Positions 34,577 through 44,450 of a stretch of DNA of 64,000 nt are shown here, piece by piece. Where the stretch lies: positions 62,001 to 126,000 of the forward strand of contig FQWG01000001.1 of the NCBI GenBank assembly GCA_900129595.1, read 5' to 3'. A program made the position numbers and the translations under genes. Within the stretch, counting starts at the first letter, position 1, and each line of letters starts with the position of its first letter. The notes beneath the pieces were generated by a model. The model searched no databases. It had not been told where the DNA came from and worked only from the letters and a program-made list of their open reading frames with translations. This DNA comes from Flavobacterium frigidimaris. Its GTDB lineage: Bacteria > Bacteroidota > Bacteroidia > Flavobacteriales > Flavobacteriaceae.

Positions 34577-35810
34577 AATACTGGCAGTACTATTGCTTTT
34601 ACTGCCATTACAGCTATTGAGCCAGACCCAACAGGTCTTGTCTCTTGATACAATCCTTCACAGGATTGATAAAAAAAACGTGCTCCTGCAAAGCTATAGC
34701 CTAAAGGCTGAAGGGTACAAATATAGTGCTGATGCCGCAACGGCATGGATGGCACCAATGGTGGGTGTTGGGACATTTATGACACCCTATCCTTTTCAGG
34801 AAGTTATGGATGACCGCGACAAAGGATCTTTAATGTTCAGAGTTGAACAAGATATCCCCAATATAGGAAAGCTAAACAAGAAGAAAAAATTTATCCAGTC
34901 CCAAGGAAATATTGAGAACGCTACGCGGACCGTTACCCTTAACGACTATAAAGCGCAGGCCAAACAGCTCTACTACAGCTGGATGGTAGCCGAAGAGCGA
35001 ATGAAAGTTTTGGATCAGAACGAAAAGATAATGTTGACCATGAAAAAGATTGAGGAAGTACGCTATCCTTACAATCAGTCGCAATTGGGTAATGTATACA
35101 AGATTGACGCAAGGATTGAAGAGAACAAAAATATGATCCGCATGCAGGAAGGTGAAATCGCAAAAGCAAGAGCATGGCTCAACAGCTTGATGAACCAGCC
35201 TGGCAATGCTGATTTTTCAATCGACACAAGTATTATTCCTGTCTTCAACCCTGCTTTGCACGACACCACAAGTCTTGCTGCTGTGCGGGGAGATATTAAA
35301 AAGATGGATGCGGGAATTGAATCGATGCAGCTCAGTATTCAGGCGATGAAAGCGGAGAAAAATCCCTCTTTTAAAATCCAGTTTGACCACATGAATTCTT
35401 TCGATAAAATGATGCCCAAAGCCTATTCGGTAATGGCAATGATGTCTATTCCTATTGCTCCATGGTCATCAAAAATGTATAAATCAGATGTTAAAGCAAT
35501 GCAATATAATGTACAGGCAATGGAGAAAGAGAAATCCGCCATGCTGCAGGAAACCCAGGGTATGTTATATGGTATGCAATATGAAATACTGACCATGCAA
35601 AAAAGAATCCAGGGACTCGAAACAAAAATAATCCCTTCAATGCAAAAATCGCTGGATGTAAACTTTCTGAACTATCAGGAAAACAAACTGCAAATTCCTG
35701 TAGTAATTGACTCCTGGGAAGCTTTAAATATGCTGCAGAATAACTTATTAGATGAAAAATTAAAACTATATCAAATGATTGTCGATTATGAAAAAGAACT
35801 CTATCGCTAA
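34563..35810 (+). CDS. TolC-family outer-membrane efflux channel
   Basis: Start at the ATG at 34563 (an adjacent in-frame ATG lies at 34560), overlapping the permease stop. The 415-residue protein has a signal peptide ([15 protein letters not shown]) and the long helical pattern of TolC-type channels ([38 protein letters not shown] region; [20 protein letters not shown]). The region [18 protein letters not shown] resembles CusC-type proteins of this phylum. It exports metal across the outer membrane with the RND permease and adaptors. Its end overlaps the first adaptor gene by 23 bases. Confidence 0.85.
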   Translation: MSNIKILAVLLLLLPLQLLSQTQQVLSLDTILHRIDKKNVLLQSYSLKAEGYKYSADAATAWMAPMVGVGTFMTPYPFQEVMDDRDKGSLMFRVEQDIPNIGKLNKKKKFIQSQGNIENATRTVTLNDYKAQAKQLYYSWMVAEERMKVLDQNEKIMLTMKKIEEVRYPYNQSQLGNVYKIDARIEENKNMIRMQEGEIAKARAWLNSLMNQPGNADFSIDTSIIPVFNPALHDTTSLAAVRGDIKKMDAGIESMQLSIQAMKAEKNPSFKIQFDHMNSFDKMMPKAYSVMAMMSIPIAPWSSKMYKSDVKAMQYNVQAMEKEKSAMLQETQGMLYGMQYEILTMQKRIQGLETKIIPSMQKSLDVNFLNYQENKLQIPVVIDSWEALNMLQNNLLDEKLKLYQMIVDYEKELYR

Positions 35811-37128
35811 GTTAGTCGGATTGTTATTCGTTTCGATATTAGTATTGACAGCCTGTAACAAGAAAACAGAGCATAACAGTAAGCCCGCACATCAGCATAG
35901 TACAAATCAGGAATATACTTGTCCAATGCATCCCGAAGTTATTCAGGATAAGCCCGGCAGCTGCCCAATATGCGGGATGGAATTGGTTGCAAGACACACT
36001 CCTGGAACGGAAACAGCTATAGACAGCAGCCTGAAACACCTTTTAAAACCAGTTAACGAACAAGTTGTTTCAAACATATCTGTCATAAAACCTGACGAGG
36101 GTACTAAAATATTCTCTATGCAGGTACAGGGAATTATTACCTACGATACCCGCGAGCAGACCAGTATCTCCAGCAGGGTAAGCGGAAGGATTGAGCGTCT
36201 GCTGATTAAGTACAATTATCAGCCCGTAAAAAAAGGACAGTTAATCATGGAAATCTATTCCCCTGATCTGGCTGCCGCGCAAAGAGAGTTGTTATTTATT
36301 TATCAATCTGACCCAAACAATCCGATGCTTCAAAAAGCAAAAGACAGACTCTCTCTGCTGGGTATGCAACAGGGGCAAATTCAACAGGTATTAAAAACAG
36401 GTAAAATCTCCTATCGCATTCCTGTTTACAGTAATGCCACCGGGTACATCTTAGACAACACGGGAGCGGCAAATGCTTCTGCAACAGCTCCTGCGGCTTC
36501 GCCTCAAAGCGCACCGTCAGATGATGGTATGGGCGCAATGGGTTCAAGTAGCAGTGCAGCATCAAATAGCAGCGCATCTGCCCCTGCTTCCTCTGCTATT
36601 ATGCTAAGAGAAGGACAATATGTTGGTGCAGGACAATCTCTTTTTACAATATATACCAACAAAAACCTTATCGCTGAGTTTGCTTTTGATCCATCGGTAT
36701 CATCCCAGATTAAAAAAGGACAAAAGTTGGTGTTTTATGAACCCTCAGATAAGCAAACCGTGTATACTGGTACTATCGGACTCATTCAACCCGTCTTTAA
36801 AGAGGGAAGCAACTTTACCATAGCCCGAATTTATTTGCAGGATAATAAATTTCAGACCGGAAAATTAGTAACTGCAGCCATTCCTATTGTCAGTAAAGGC
36901 TGGTGGCTTCCACAAAGCGCCGTTCTTAATTTAGGAAATAAATCCATCGTTTTCAAAAAAGAGCAGGACGTGTTTGTTCCCAGAGAAGTTAAAACGAAAA
37001 ATAATGGTGATGGAATGGTGCTAATAGACCAAGACATCAATAATTGGAATATCGCCAGTAATGCGGCTTATATGATAGACAGTGAGAGTTTTATCAAGAC
37101 AGCTTCAGAAAATAAATTAAAAAATTAA
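35788..37128 (+). CDS. RND periplasmic adaptor (CusB-type) with heavy-metal-binding domain
   Basis: Start at the ATG at 35788 ([14 protein letters not shown]), inside the TolC gene. A 446-residue lipoprotein (lipobox LTAC). It opens with a YxCxMHP domain ([20 protein letters not shown]) and continues as a CusB-like adaptor: [19 protein letters not shown], helical hairpin ([12 protein letters not shown]), beta-barrel and membrane-proximal domains. A Ser/Ala-rich, low-complexity loop (residues about 230-270) interrupts the lipoyl part. It joins permease to channel and may deliver metal. It is the first of two adaptors in tandem. Confidence 0.88.
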   Translation: MKKNSIAKLVGLLFVSILVLTACNKKTEHNSKPAHQHSTNQEYTCPMHPEVIQDKPGSCPICGMELVARHTPGTETAIDSSLKHLLKPVNEQVVSNISVIKPDEGTKIFSMQVQGIITYDTREQTSISSRVSGRIERLLIKYNYQPVKKGQLIMEIYSPDLAAAQRELLFIYQSDPNNPMLQKAKDRLSLLGMQQGQIQQVLKTGKISYRIPVYSNATGYILDNTGAANASATAPAASPQSAPSDDGMGAMGSSSSAASNSSASAPASSAIMLREGQYVGAGQSLFTIYTNKNLIAEFAFDPSVSSQIKKGQKLVFYEPSDKQTVYTGTIGLIQPVFKEGSNFTIARIYLQDNKFQTGKLVTAAIPIVSKGWWLPQSAVLNLGNKSIVFKKEQDVFVPREVKTKNNGDGMVLIDQDINNWNIASNAAYMIDSESFIKTASENKLKN

Positions 37129-37131
37129 GCC

Positions 37132-38346
37132 ATGAACAATAAACTAATAATTCGTACTATTTTGCTCATTGCAATGGTTTTTCCACTTCTATTTACAGCA
37201 TGTGCCCAAAAAGAAGAAAAAAAAACCAGTCAGGAAAAAGCTCAAACCTATACCTGCCCCATGCATCCGCAAATTGTAAAAGATGGCCCCGGCTCATGCC
37301 CGATCTGTGGAATGGATTTAGTGCCTTTCGAAAAAAACAACGCACAGGACTTTCTAACCTTGGGACCCAGCCAGCAGGCACTAGCTAATCTGACTACAAT
37401 AACTGCTGGGGAAAATGAATTTTCAAATTCTTCTCATCTTAACGGACGTTTGGTTACTGACCCTGAGCAAACTATTTACATTTCAAGTCGTGTGGCAGGA
37501 AGGATTGAAGAGTTGTATGTAAAAGAAACTGGTGTTCCCGTTCGAAAAGGCCAGCCTTTGTACAAAATATATTCAGAGCAGCTTTCAGCCCTGCAGCAGG
37601 AGTACCTTCTAGCTACGGCACAGGCTGCAAGCTTTACTGAGGATAAACGATTTGCCCAAATAAAAAATGCTGCAAAACAAAAACTATTATTATATGGACA
37701 ATCTGAAGCACAGCTTAATGAATTATTAAAAAAACAAAAAGCTTCTCCTTATGTTGTTTATTATGCCCCGGATTCAGGAATAGTTGCAGAACTTTCCATA
37801 ACAGAAGGCCAATATGTAGCAGAAGGAGGCTCTATTATGAAACTGGAAGATTATACCCGTTTATGGGTCGAAGCTGATGTCTATCCCGCAGATGCTGGTA
37901 AAGTTAAAATAGGCCAAAAAGTAAAAGTTATAGTCTCGGGTTATGAAGATCAGCCCCAAACAATGACAGTAGATTTTATAAATCCTGCCCTGCAGACAAG
38001 CAAACAGCTCATACAGCTGCGAGGTGCTATTGCCAATCCAAACAAGCAATGGCAGGCAGGTCAACAGGCAATTGTTTTACTGCCTTCATCAGAACAAAAA
38101 ATGAAATTAACCATACCTGTAGATGCCGTAATAAGAGACGGCAGCGGTACACATGTGTGGATTGAAATTGAAAAAGGCAAATATCAGCCTAGAATGGTGG
38201 CTATTGGTTCTGAAACCTTCGATGAAGTCGAAATTACCAGTGGCTTAACAAAAGGTGATATTGTGGTTGCAACTGGCGCCTATCTCTTGTACAGTGAATT
38301 TATATTAAAAAAAGGCAAAAACCCAATGTCAGGAATGAAAATGTAA
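37132..38346 (+). CDS. Second RND periplasmic adaptor with heavy-metal-binding domain
   Basis: A 404-residue lipoprotein (LLFTAC lipobox) starting 3 bases after the first adaptor. It has a YxCxMHP domain (YTCPMHPQIVKDGPGSCPIC), then the CusB layout: SSRVAGRIEELYVKETGVPV, LSALQQEYLLATAQAAS, YAPDSGIVAELSITEGQYV, LWVEADVYPADAGKVKIGQK. It is shorter than its neighbour and lacks the Ser/Ala-rich loop. Two adaptors with one permease may form a mixed hexamer, or one may serve another pump. No DUF3347 tail is fused to it, but a free DUF3347 gene follows by 18 bases. Confidence 0.88.
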   Translation: MNNKLIIRTILLIAMVFPLLFTACAQKEEKKTSQEKAQTYTCPMHPQIVKDGPGSCPICGMDLVPFEKNNAQDFLTLGPSQQALANLTTITAGENEFSNSSHLNGRLVTDPEQTIYISSRVAGRIEELYVKETGVPVRKGQPLYKIYSEQLSALQQEYLLATAQAASFTEDKRFAQIKNAAKQKLLLYGQSEAQLNELLKKQKASPYVVYYAPDSGIVAELSITEGQYVAEGGSIMKLEDYTRLWVEADVYPADAGKVKIGQKVKVIVSGYEDQPQTMTVDFINPALQTSKQLIQLRGAIANPNKQWQAGQQAIVLLPSSEQKMKLTIPVDAVIRDGSGTHVWIEIEKGKYQPRMVAIGSETFDEVEITSGLTKGDIVVATGAYLLYSEFILKKGKNPMSGMKM

Positions 38347-38364
38347 TAATTAATCAAGCAAATA

Positions 38365-38904
38365 ATGAAAGAATTAATCAAATCAGGAATCTCCATATTA
38401 TCAATCTTGTTGCTTATTGCCTGTGGTAATAATGAAAACAAAAAGAAAGAGATTCCACAGAATAAGAAAACGTCAGTCGCAATTACTAAGGAATCCGAAG
38501 TAAAGATAAATGATGATCTTTTAAACGCAATTTACAGCCAGTATACTCATTTAACAGTTGCCCTTACTCAAGGTAATATCGCAGAGGCAAAACTGGCAGC
38601 TAATGCGATTGAGGCGGGAGCGCAAAAAATCAGCGCCAACAGTAATCTTGTTACAAGTGCTGGGGCAATCGTTTCAGCTCCGGATATTGAAAAGCAGCGA
38701 GTAGCTTATTCTCAACTAAGTAATGAAATGGTTGGCTTGCTGAAGAAAGCAGGAATGGCTGACGCTGAGCTGTATGTTCACTATTGTCCAATGGCTTTTG
38801 ATAATAAAGGGGCAGTATGGATTAGTACTACCAAAGAAGTGCGTAACCCTTACTTTGGAGAAAAAATGCTTAAATGTGGTGAGGTGAAAGAAACAATTAA
38901 ATAA
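38365..38904 (+). CDS. DUF3347 lipoprotein
   Basis: A 179-residue lipoprotein (lipobox LIAC) with a Lys-rich linker and a DUF3347 domain: LLNAIYSQYTHLTVALTQGN, VHYCPMAFDNKGAVWIST, NPYFGEKMLKCGEVKE. It is more distant from the pair at 29424 and 30356 than they are from each other. In other Bacteroidota this domain is fused to the CusB C-terminus; here it follows two adaptors as a separate gene, which supports a role beside them. The 178-bp gap after it should hold the promoter of copA. Confidence 0.85.
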   Translation: MKELIKSGISILSILLLIACGNNENKKKEIPQNKKTSVAITKESEVKINDDLLNAIYSQYTHLTVALTQGNIAEAKLAANAIEAGAQKISANSNLVTSAGAIVSAPDIEKQRVAYSQLSNEMVGLLKKAGMADAELYVHYCPMAFDNKGAVWISTTKEVRNPYFGEKMLKCGEVKETIK

Positions 38905-39082
38905 TCAGAATCTAAGATTGAAGACGGTTTGTAATTATTTTTTAGTGTTAAACAATTGGTTGAAACAGCTGATGAGAAACAAGCCATTTGAAACAAGTTT
39001 AAAATACATATTAGCTTCAAAAAAAAACACTAACTTTCTATATACTAAACAAATAACACATCGTATCTAAAAAAACAACCTT

Positions 39083-41620
39083 ATGACACATACCTATACA
39101 ATATCAGGAATGACTTGCGATGGATGCCGCACCAAAGTAGAAAAAACATTAAATGCAGTCGAAGGAATAAAGGCAAATGTCACATTAGATCCACCGATGG
39201 CAACCATTACGATGGAAAAACATATTGCCACCGAAGAACTTCAAGCCGCATTAACTGCCGTTGGAAAGTACACCATTGAAATGACTCATGCTACTCATTC
39301 CCACGAAAAAACAGCTGAGAAATCATGCTGTAGTACTGCTAATGATCATCAACACAACAAGGATCATAAAAAAATAGCGGTACCTCATAATCATGCCGGT
39401 GGAAAATACTATTGCCCAATGCATTGTGAAGGTGATAAAATGTATGATAAAGCCGGAGATTGTCCTGTGTGCGGAATGGATTTGATACAAGAGCCAGCAG
39501 CTATTCAAGTACAGCAATATACCTGTCCGATGCATTCGGAAGTTATTACCAATGCGCCTGGTTCATGCCCAATTTGTGGAATGGACTTAGTGCCTATGGA
39601 GCCAACGGATACAGAGGAGAACAAAGTATATAAGGAGTTGCTGCAAAAAATGAAAATAGCAATACTCTTTACGGTGCCTATCTTTTTTATTGCTATGATA
39701 GAGATGATGCATGACAATCCATTATTGAAAATAATGGACGTTCAAAAATGGAATTGGGTTCAGCTGATTTTCTCACTCCCCGTGATGTTTTATGCCGGTT
39801 GGATGTTTTTCGTTCGCGGATGGAAATCAATTGTAACTTGGAATTTAAATATGTTTACCCTTATCGCAATTGGTACTGGGGTAGCATTTTTGTTTAGTAT
39901 TGTTGGAATGTTTTTTCCGGATGTATTTCCGGAGGAGTTTAAATCGGAACACGGAACAATTCATCTTTATTTTGAAGCGGCAACGGTAATTCTTACACTG
40001 GTATTACTAGGACAATTGCTTGAAGCAAGAGCGCACAGTCAAACCAGTGGTGCCATAAAAGAATTATTGAAATTAGCACCTACCGAAGCTACTTTGGTTC
40101 TTGAAGGAGTCGATAAAATAATCTCAATCCATGATATCAAAAAAGGTGATTTATTACGGGTAAAACCCGGAGACAAAATTCCTGTGGATGGGAAGATAAC
40201 CGATGGTGAAAGCACAATAGACGAATCGATGATTACCGGCGAACCAATTCCTGTGGATAAAAAAATGGGAGATGCGGTATCATCAGGAACCATCAATGGA
40301 AACAGATCATTTGTTATGATTGCCGAAAAAGTAGGTTCGGAAACTTTGCTTTCGCAAATTATACAAATGGTCAATAATGCAAGCCGTTCCAGAGCACCAA
40401 TACAGAAACTAGCAGATAGTATCGCCAAATATTTTGTGCCGATTGTTGTTGTTATCTCTGTTCTTACTTTTTTCATTTGGGCAAAATTTGGCCCGGAACC
40501 GGCAATGGTTTACGGATTTATCAACGCCATTGCCGTATTGATAATTGCTTGTCCATGTGCACTGGGTTTAGCAACACCGATGTCTGTAATGGTAGGGGTT
40601 GGTAAAGGAGCACAATCGGGAATTCTCATAAAAAATGCCGAAGCCTTAGAAAATATGAACAAAGTAAATGTTCTGATTACTGATAAAACGGGGACAATTA
40701 CCGAAGGAAAACCTTCTGTAGAGAAAATTGTTGCTTTCGAGTATTCAGAAGAGGAACTGTTACAATTTATTGCTTCTTTAAATCAATATAGCGAACACCC
40801 TTTGGCACAGGCCGTAGTGAAATTTGCAAAAGCGAAAAATGTCTCTTTGACAAAAGTCAATGATTTTGAAAACATCGCAGGTAAAGGAGTGATTGGAACT
40901 GCTATTGGTAAGAAGACGGCATTAGGCAATAAAAAATTAATGGAGCAAGCAGGGGCAATTGTTTCTGCTGTCATAGAAGAGAAAATTATTGCCGAGCAAA
41001 AATTAGGAAAGACGGTTTCTTACATCGCTGTAGATAAAAACGTGGTGGGATTTGTAACGATAACCGATGCCATAAAAGAAACCAGTGCTGCTGCTATAAA
41101 AGAATTAATGCGTCAAGGAGTTGAAGTAATCATGCTTACGGGAGATAATATAAATACTGCCAAGGCTGTTGCCGACGAATTGCATTTGACTTCTTTTCAA
41201 GCAGGCTGTTTACCAGAGGATAAATTAAAAGTAATCGAGAAATTACAAGCTGAAGGAAAAATTGTTGCTATGGCGGGTGACGGTATAAATGATGCGCCGG
41301 CTTTGGCACAATCGGATATCGGAATTGCGATGGGAACAGGAACAGATGTTGCAATAGAAAGTGCCAAGATTACATTGGTAAAAGGAGATTTGCAAGGAAT
41401 TGTAAAAGCTAAAAACCTGAGCCATGCTGTAATGAGCAATATAAAACAAAATCTCTTCTTTGCTTTTATATACAACGTATTAGGGGTTCCTGTTGCAGCT
41501 GGAGTTTTATATCCGTTTTTCGGAATATTACTTTCTCCTATGATTGCTGCCCTGGCAATGAGCTTTAGTTCTGTATCTGTTATTGTCAATGCATTGCGAT
41601 TAAGAAGTTTAAAACTCTAA
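39083..41620 (+). CDS. copA: Copper-exporting P1B-type ATPase with HMA and two heavy-metal-binding domains
   Basis: An 845-residue pump. The N-terminus has an HMA domain (GMTCDGC, C12/C15), a His-rich stretch (KSCCSTANDHQHNKDHKK), and two YxCxMHP domains (about 110-136 and 147-172). The core shows TGEP, the C490-P-C492 ion-binding motif (ACPCALGLATP), phosphorylation site D534 (DKTGTITEG), SEHPLA and MAGDGINDAPALA. These define a CopA-type Cu(I)/Ag(I) exporter of the inner membrane. Carrying one HMA and two extra domains of another kind is a Bacteroidota habit. It follows the RND operon and precedes a nuclease gene by 29 bases. Confidence 0.93.
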   Translation: MTHTYTISGMTCDGCRTKVEKTLNAVEGIKANVTLDPPMATITMEKHIATEELQAALTAVGKYTIEMTHATHSHEKTAEKSCCSTANDHQHNKDHKKIAVPHNHAGGKYYCPMHCEGDKMYDKAGDCPVCGMDLIQEPAAIQVQQYTCPMHSEVITNAPGSCPICGMDLVPMEPTDTEENKVYKELLQKMKIAILFTVPIFFIAMIEMMHDNPLLKIMDVQKWNWVQLIFSLPVMFYAGWMFFVRGWKSIVTWNLNMFTLIAIGTGVAFLFSIVGMFFPDVFPEEFKSEHGTIHLYFEAATVILTLVLLGQLLEARAHSQTSGAIKELLKLAPTEATLVLEGVDKIISIHDIKKGDLLRVKPGDKIPVDGKITDGESTIDESMITGEPIPVDKKMGDAVSSGTINGNRSFVMIAEKVGSETLLSQIIQMVNNASRSRAPIQKLADSIAKYFVPIVVVISVLTFFIWAKFGPEPAMVYGFINAIAVLIIACPCALGLATPMSVMVGVGKGAQSGILIKNAEALENMNKVNVLITDKTGTITEGKPSVEKIVAFEYSEEELLQFIASLNQYSEHPLAQAVVKFAKAKNVSLTKVNDFENIAGKGVIGTAIGKKTALGNKKLMEQAGAIVSAVIEEKIIAEQKLGKTVSYIAVDKNVVGFVTITDAIKETSAAAIKELMRQGVEVIMLTGDNINTAKAVADELHLTSFQAGCLPEDKLKVIEKLQAEGKIVAMAGDGINDAPALAQSDIGIAMGTGTDVAIESAKITLVKGDLQGIVKAKNLSHAVMSNIKQNLFFAFIYNVLGVPVAAGVLYPFFGILLSPMIAALAMSFSSVSVIVNALRLRSLKL

Positions 41621-41649
41621 AGAATAAATAATTTACTATACAAACAAAG

Positions 41650-42894
41650 ATGACCAATCTAGGACAAATTATTCTGCAGTATAAAATTGATAACGAAAGT
41701 GTCTACAATACCTGGTTTATATATAACGATCAACGATTAAAGGCATTTCGCACTATAAGACGCGGTGTTCTGCAAGTCATTGAGGATATTAAAAGCAAAA
41801 CCTTTCCTAATGATTTCAAAGAAAGCAGCCTAGAATTTGTACTGAGCTGCATTGCTGAACAAAAACAAGTCTTTGCCGGAGTTTCACATCCGTTTTACTG
41901 GAAACCCAAATTACGCATTCCAGATATCTATGAAAATCAAAACAATAAATTGGCTTTTGGTCAGTTTCTTGAAAATTGTATCAATGCCAAGTCTGAAGAA
42001 CAGGTTGTAAAAGAAATCATAAGACTCGATGAATTAAAAATTAAAGGCTTAGGGCCAGCGGTTGCCAGTATTCTATATTTCATACACCCAACCTGGTTCC
42101 CACCATTCAACACTGCTATTCTAAATGGTTTTAATTTTCTTTTTAAAGACAAAAAAAAATTGGGAAGCTGGACAGAATATCTTAAAATAAGAGAAGTTTT
42201 AATGGAAACTAACAGTTTGCATAAATCTCAGCTCTCAAATGATTTGGGTGCCATCGCTGGATTGTGTTTTGAAATTGGAACTCAGAAAATGCTAATAGGC
42301 AATGATGAATATTTAAGCGAAGTAGAACGTGCAAGATTCGAAAAAAACGTACACAAACGTCAGAAAGAAATACTTGACGAAAAACTAGAAGAAAATCTGC
42401 ATAGTGAAATGCAGTACCATTTATTAAAAATTGGAGTTTCATTGGGTTTCGATGTTACTCCGGCAAGCAATGATAAAAGCAAATCGTTTGATGGGCAGAA
42501 TTTCTCCTTTATTTCACTTGGAAAATTCCCTGAGCTGCCTACTGACAAGGACACTCAAAATACCATCAAGTTAATTGATGTGTTGTGGTTCGAAAAAGGC
42601 ACAAACAAAATTATAGGAGCCTTTGAAGTAGAAAAGAGCACTAGTATCTATTCGGGCATACTACGGTTGTCTGACCTATACTTTACTATTTCAAACGGAC
42701 AGGAAGTTTTTTATATTATAATTCCAAATAATCGGGAAAAGGATTTAGTCCTTCAACTCAATAGACCTGTTATAAAAAACTCTAAAATGAATATTAAGTA
42801 TATCCTGTTTTCTGAACTAAGAGCCAATTGTGATGCTATATGCAAATTTGGCAGCGACCATTCGATAATGGAAAAAATATCAAAATCAATTTAA
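41650..42894 (+). CDS. Putative PD-(D/E)xK nuclease with helix-hairpin-helix-like segment
   Basis: A 414-residue protein out of place in a metal cluster. Its N-terminal half has a helix-hairpin-helix-like turn (KGLGPAVASILYFIHPTWFP, about 132-151). The C-terminal half has IDVLWFEKG (D310) followed by GAFEVEKSTSIYSGILRLSD (E326, E328, K329), a D-ExE/ExK arrangement I associate with restriction-type nucleases of the FEVE(H/K)S kind. A coiled segment (RARFEKNVHKRQKEILDEKL) links them. It probably cuts or binds DNA; its target is unknown and no methylase is near. It may be a stray defence gene inserted between copA and the DUF2911 gene. Confidence 0.6.
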   Translation: MTNLGQIILQYKIDNESVYNTWFIYNDQRLKAFRTIRRGVLQVIEDIKSKTFPNDFKESSLEFVLSCIAEQKQVFAGVSHPFYWKPKLRIPDIYENQNNKLAFGQFLENCINAKSEEQVVKEIIRLDELKIKGLGPAVASILYFIHPTWFPPFNTAILNGFNFLFKDKKKLGSWTEYLKIREVLMETNSLHKSQLSNDLGAIAGLCFEIGTQKMLIGNDEYLSEVERARFEKNVHKRQKEILDEKLEENLHSEMQYHLLKIGVSLGFDVTPASNDKSKSFDGQNFSFISLGKFPELPTDKDTQNTIKLIDVLWFEKGTNKIIGAFEVEKSTSIYSGILRLSDLYFTISNGQEVFYIIIPNNREKDLVLQLNRPVIKNSKMNIKYILFSELRANCDAICKFGSDHSIMEKISKSI

Positions 42895-42905
42895 AATTAA
42901 AAACT

Positions 42906-43778
42906 ATGAAAAAAATAATTCTGCTAAGCTTCATTATTATGCAATCGTTATCAATTTCTGCACAAGAAAAAATTCAAATTAAACTTACCCCTGCAAGTCC
43001 CTCTGCATCATTTCAACAAGAAATCGGAAGTTCTACAGTCAAAATATCCTATAGCAGACCCTTAGTAAGAGGGCGAAAAATATTTGGCGAATTAGTGCCT
43101 TTTGGTAAACTCTGGCGAACAGGCGCCAGCGATTGTACGACCATAAGTACTAATGAAGATATTGCTTTTGGAAACAATATTTTAAGAGAAGGAACTTATT
43201 CTGTATTCTCAATTCCTTCAGAAAATGAGTGGACTATAATTATCAATAGTGATATTACTTTACATGGCGAAACTGGTTATGATGAGAAAAAAGATGTTAT
43301 GCGTTTTACCGTTCCCACAGAAAAAACGATTGGTTTTTATGAAACTTTTACCATTGAATTAAATGACATCAACAGTAAAGGAGAAGGCTTCCTTAAAATA
43401 GAATGGGAAAACACAATGGTTAAAATACCTATGAAAAGCAAAGCTGACAAAGAAATTTTAGCCCTAATTGACAAATATATTATTAAAGAAAAAAGTCAAA
43501 ATGCTACTTTATTGTTTCAGGCAGCAAATTATTATTCAGCCACGTGCAGAGCAAACAACCAAGCAGTATCGTGGTTAGCTGAAGCTGAAAAATTAGATCC
43601 TGAAAATTTTTATTATCCGACTTTAAGACAGAAAATCTCAGTAGAACTCAAGGATTATCCCAATGCCATCGAGGCTGCAAAAAAAGCCCTTGCAATTGCA
43701 GAACAGAAAAAAATGAAAGGCACGGAAAAATTAAAAAACCAGCTTGAAGAGTTACAATTATTACTTAAAAGCAAATAA
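42906..43778 (+). CDS. Exported DUF2911 protein
   Basis: The true start is the ATG at 42906 (MKKIILLSFIIMQSLSISAQ, a signal peptide); the frame opens earlier inside the nuclease gene. The 290-residue protein has the DUF2911 pattern: STVKISYSRPLVRGRKIFGE, PFGKLWRTGASDCTTI, EGTYSVFSIPSENEWTIIIN. A C-terminal helical part (AAKKALAIAEQKK) resembles a TPR tail. DUF2911 proteins are exported and of unknown function, frequent in Bacteroidota. No metal-binding cluster is seen. It starts 11 bases after the previous stop. Confidence 0.85.
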   Translation: MKKIILLSFIIMQSLSISAQEKIQIKLTPASPSASFQQEIGSSTVKISYSRPLVRGRKIFGELVPFGKLWRTGASDCTTISTNEDIAFGNNILREGTYSVFSIPSENEWTIIINSDITLHGETGYDEKKDVMRFTVPTEKTIGFYETFTIELNDINSKGEGFLKIEWENTMVKIPMKSKADKEILALIDKYIIKEKSQNATLLFQAANYYSATCRANNQAVSWLAEAEKLDPENFYYPTLRQKISVELKDYPNAIEAAKKALAIAEQKKMKGTEKLKNQLEELQLLLKSK

Positions 43779-43870
43779 ATATTAAGCTATTACAATATCA
43801 CATTGAAAAATACAAGCGCAGAAAAAATCCCCGCCACTTAAGCTAATGCTGTATTATATTATAGTGCCAT

Positions 43871-43878
43871 TAGATTTG
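43871..43878 (+). promoter_or_regulatory. Probable -7 promoter element for the DUF305/multicopper oxidase genes
   Basis: TAGATTTG fits TAnnTTTG and lies about 50 bases before the DUF305 start, in the 149-bp gap after the DUF2911 gene. The position expected for the -33 box reads GCTG, so it would be a weak or regulated promoter. Confidence 0.4.
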
Positions 43879-43927
43879 TTTTGGAGGAAAATTTATTAAT
43901 CTAAATAACTTTTAAAGGAAAAAAATC

Positions 43928-44422
43928 ATGAAAATGGAACACACAACACAGCAGCATTCAAAAGAGAAAAACCCAAAAATGTACAAAAAATTAGCATTTA
44001 TGATCGTATTGTCATTTATTGCTATGTACATCCTAATGTACTCGATGGTAGATGTTTTTGCTAATGTCATTCCCAATGTAAATCAATTTTACATGGCAGG
44101 ACTAATGACTATGCCGATGCTCATAATTGAGATTATTGTAATGGGCAGTATGTATATGAATAAAAAGTGGAACATGGCATTACTTGCCATAGGCGGCCTT
44201 GCTGCAATTATTTTTTTTTCCTGCATCAGACTGCAAGCGGCTGTTGACGATAAAGAGTTCTTAAAATCAATGATTCCACACCATGCAGCGGCAATCCTCA
44301 TGGCCAAAGAGGCTTCCCTTCAAGATCCAGAAATAAGTCAGCTTGCACAAGACATTATAAAAGCACAAGAAGCTGAAATTGCGCAGATGAAAGCCAAGTT
44401 GGGTGAAATGAAAAAAAAATAA
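43928..44422 (+). CDS. Membrane DUF305 protein
   Basis: A 164-residue protein with a His-rich start (MEHTTQQHSKEK), three membrane helices (LAFMIVLSFIAMYILMYSM; AGLMTMPMLIIEIIVMGSM; MALLAIGGLAAIIFFSCI) and a periplasmic DUF305 tail with SMIPHHAAAILMAKEAS and AQDIIKAQEAEIAQMKAKL. DUF305 is a ferritin-like four-helix fold; its HH motif and Met residues suit copper binding, and the family is common beside copper resistance genes. It precedes the multicopper oxidase by 28 bases, so the two are likely co-expressed. Confidence 0.88.
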   Translation: MKMEHTTQQHSKEKNPKMYKKLAFMIVLSFIAMYILMYSMVDVFANVIPNVNQFYMAGLMTMPMLIIEIIVMGSMYMNKKWNMALLAIGGLAAIIFFSCIRLQAAVDDKEFLKSMIPHHAAAILMAKEASLQDPEISQLAQDIIKAQEAEIAQMKAKLGEMKKK

Positions 44423-44450
44423 CAGAACAATATTCTATAAAAATAGCAAT

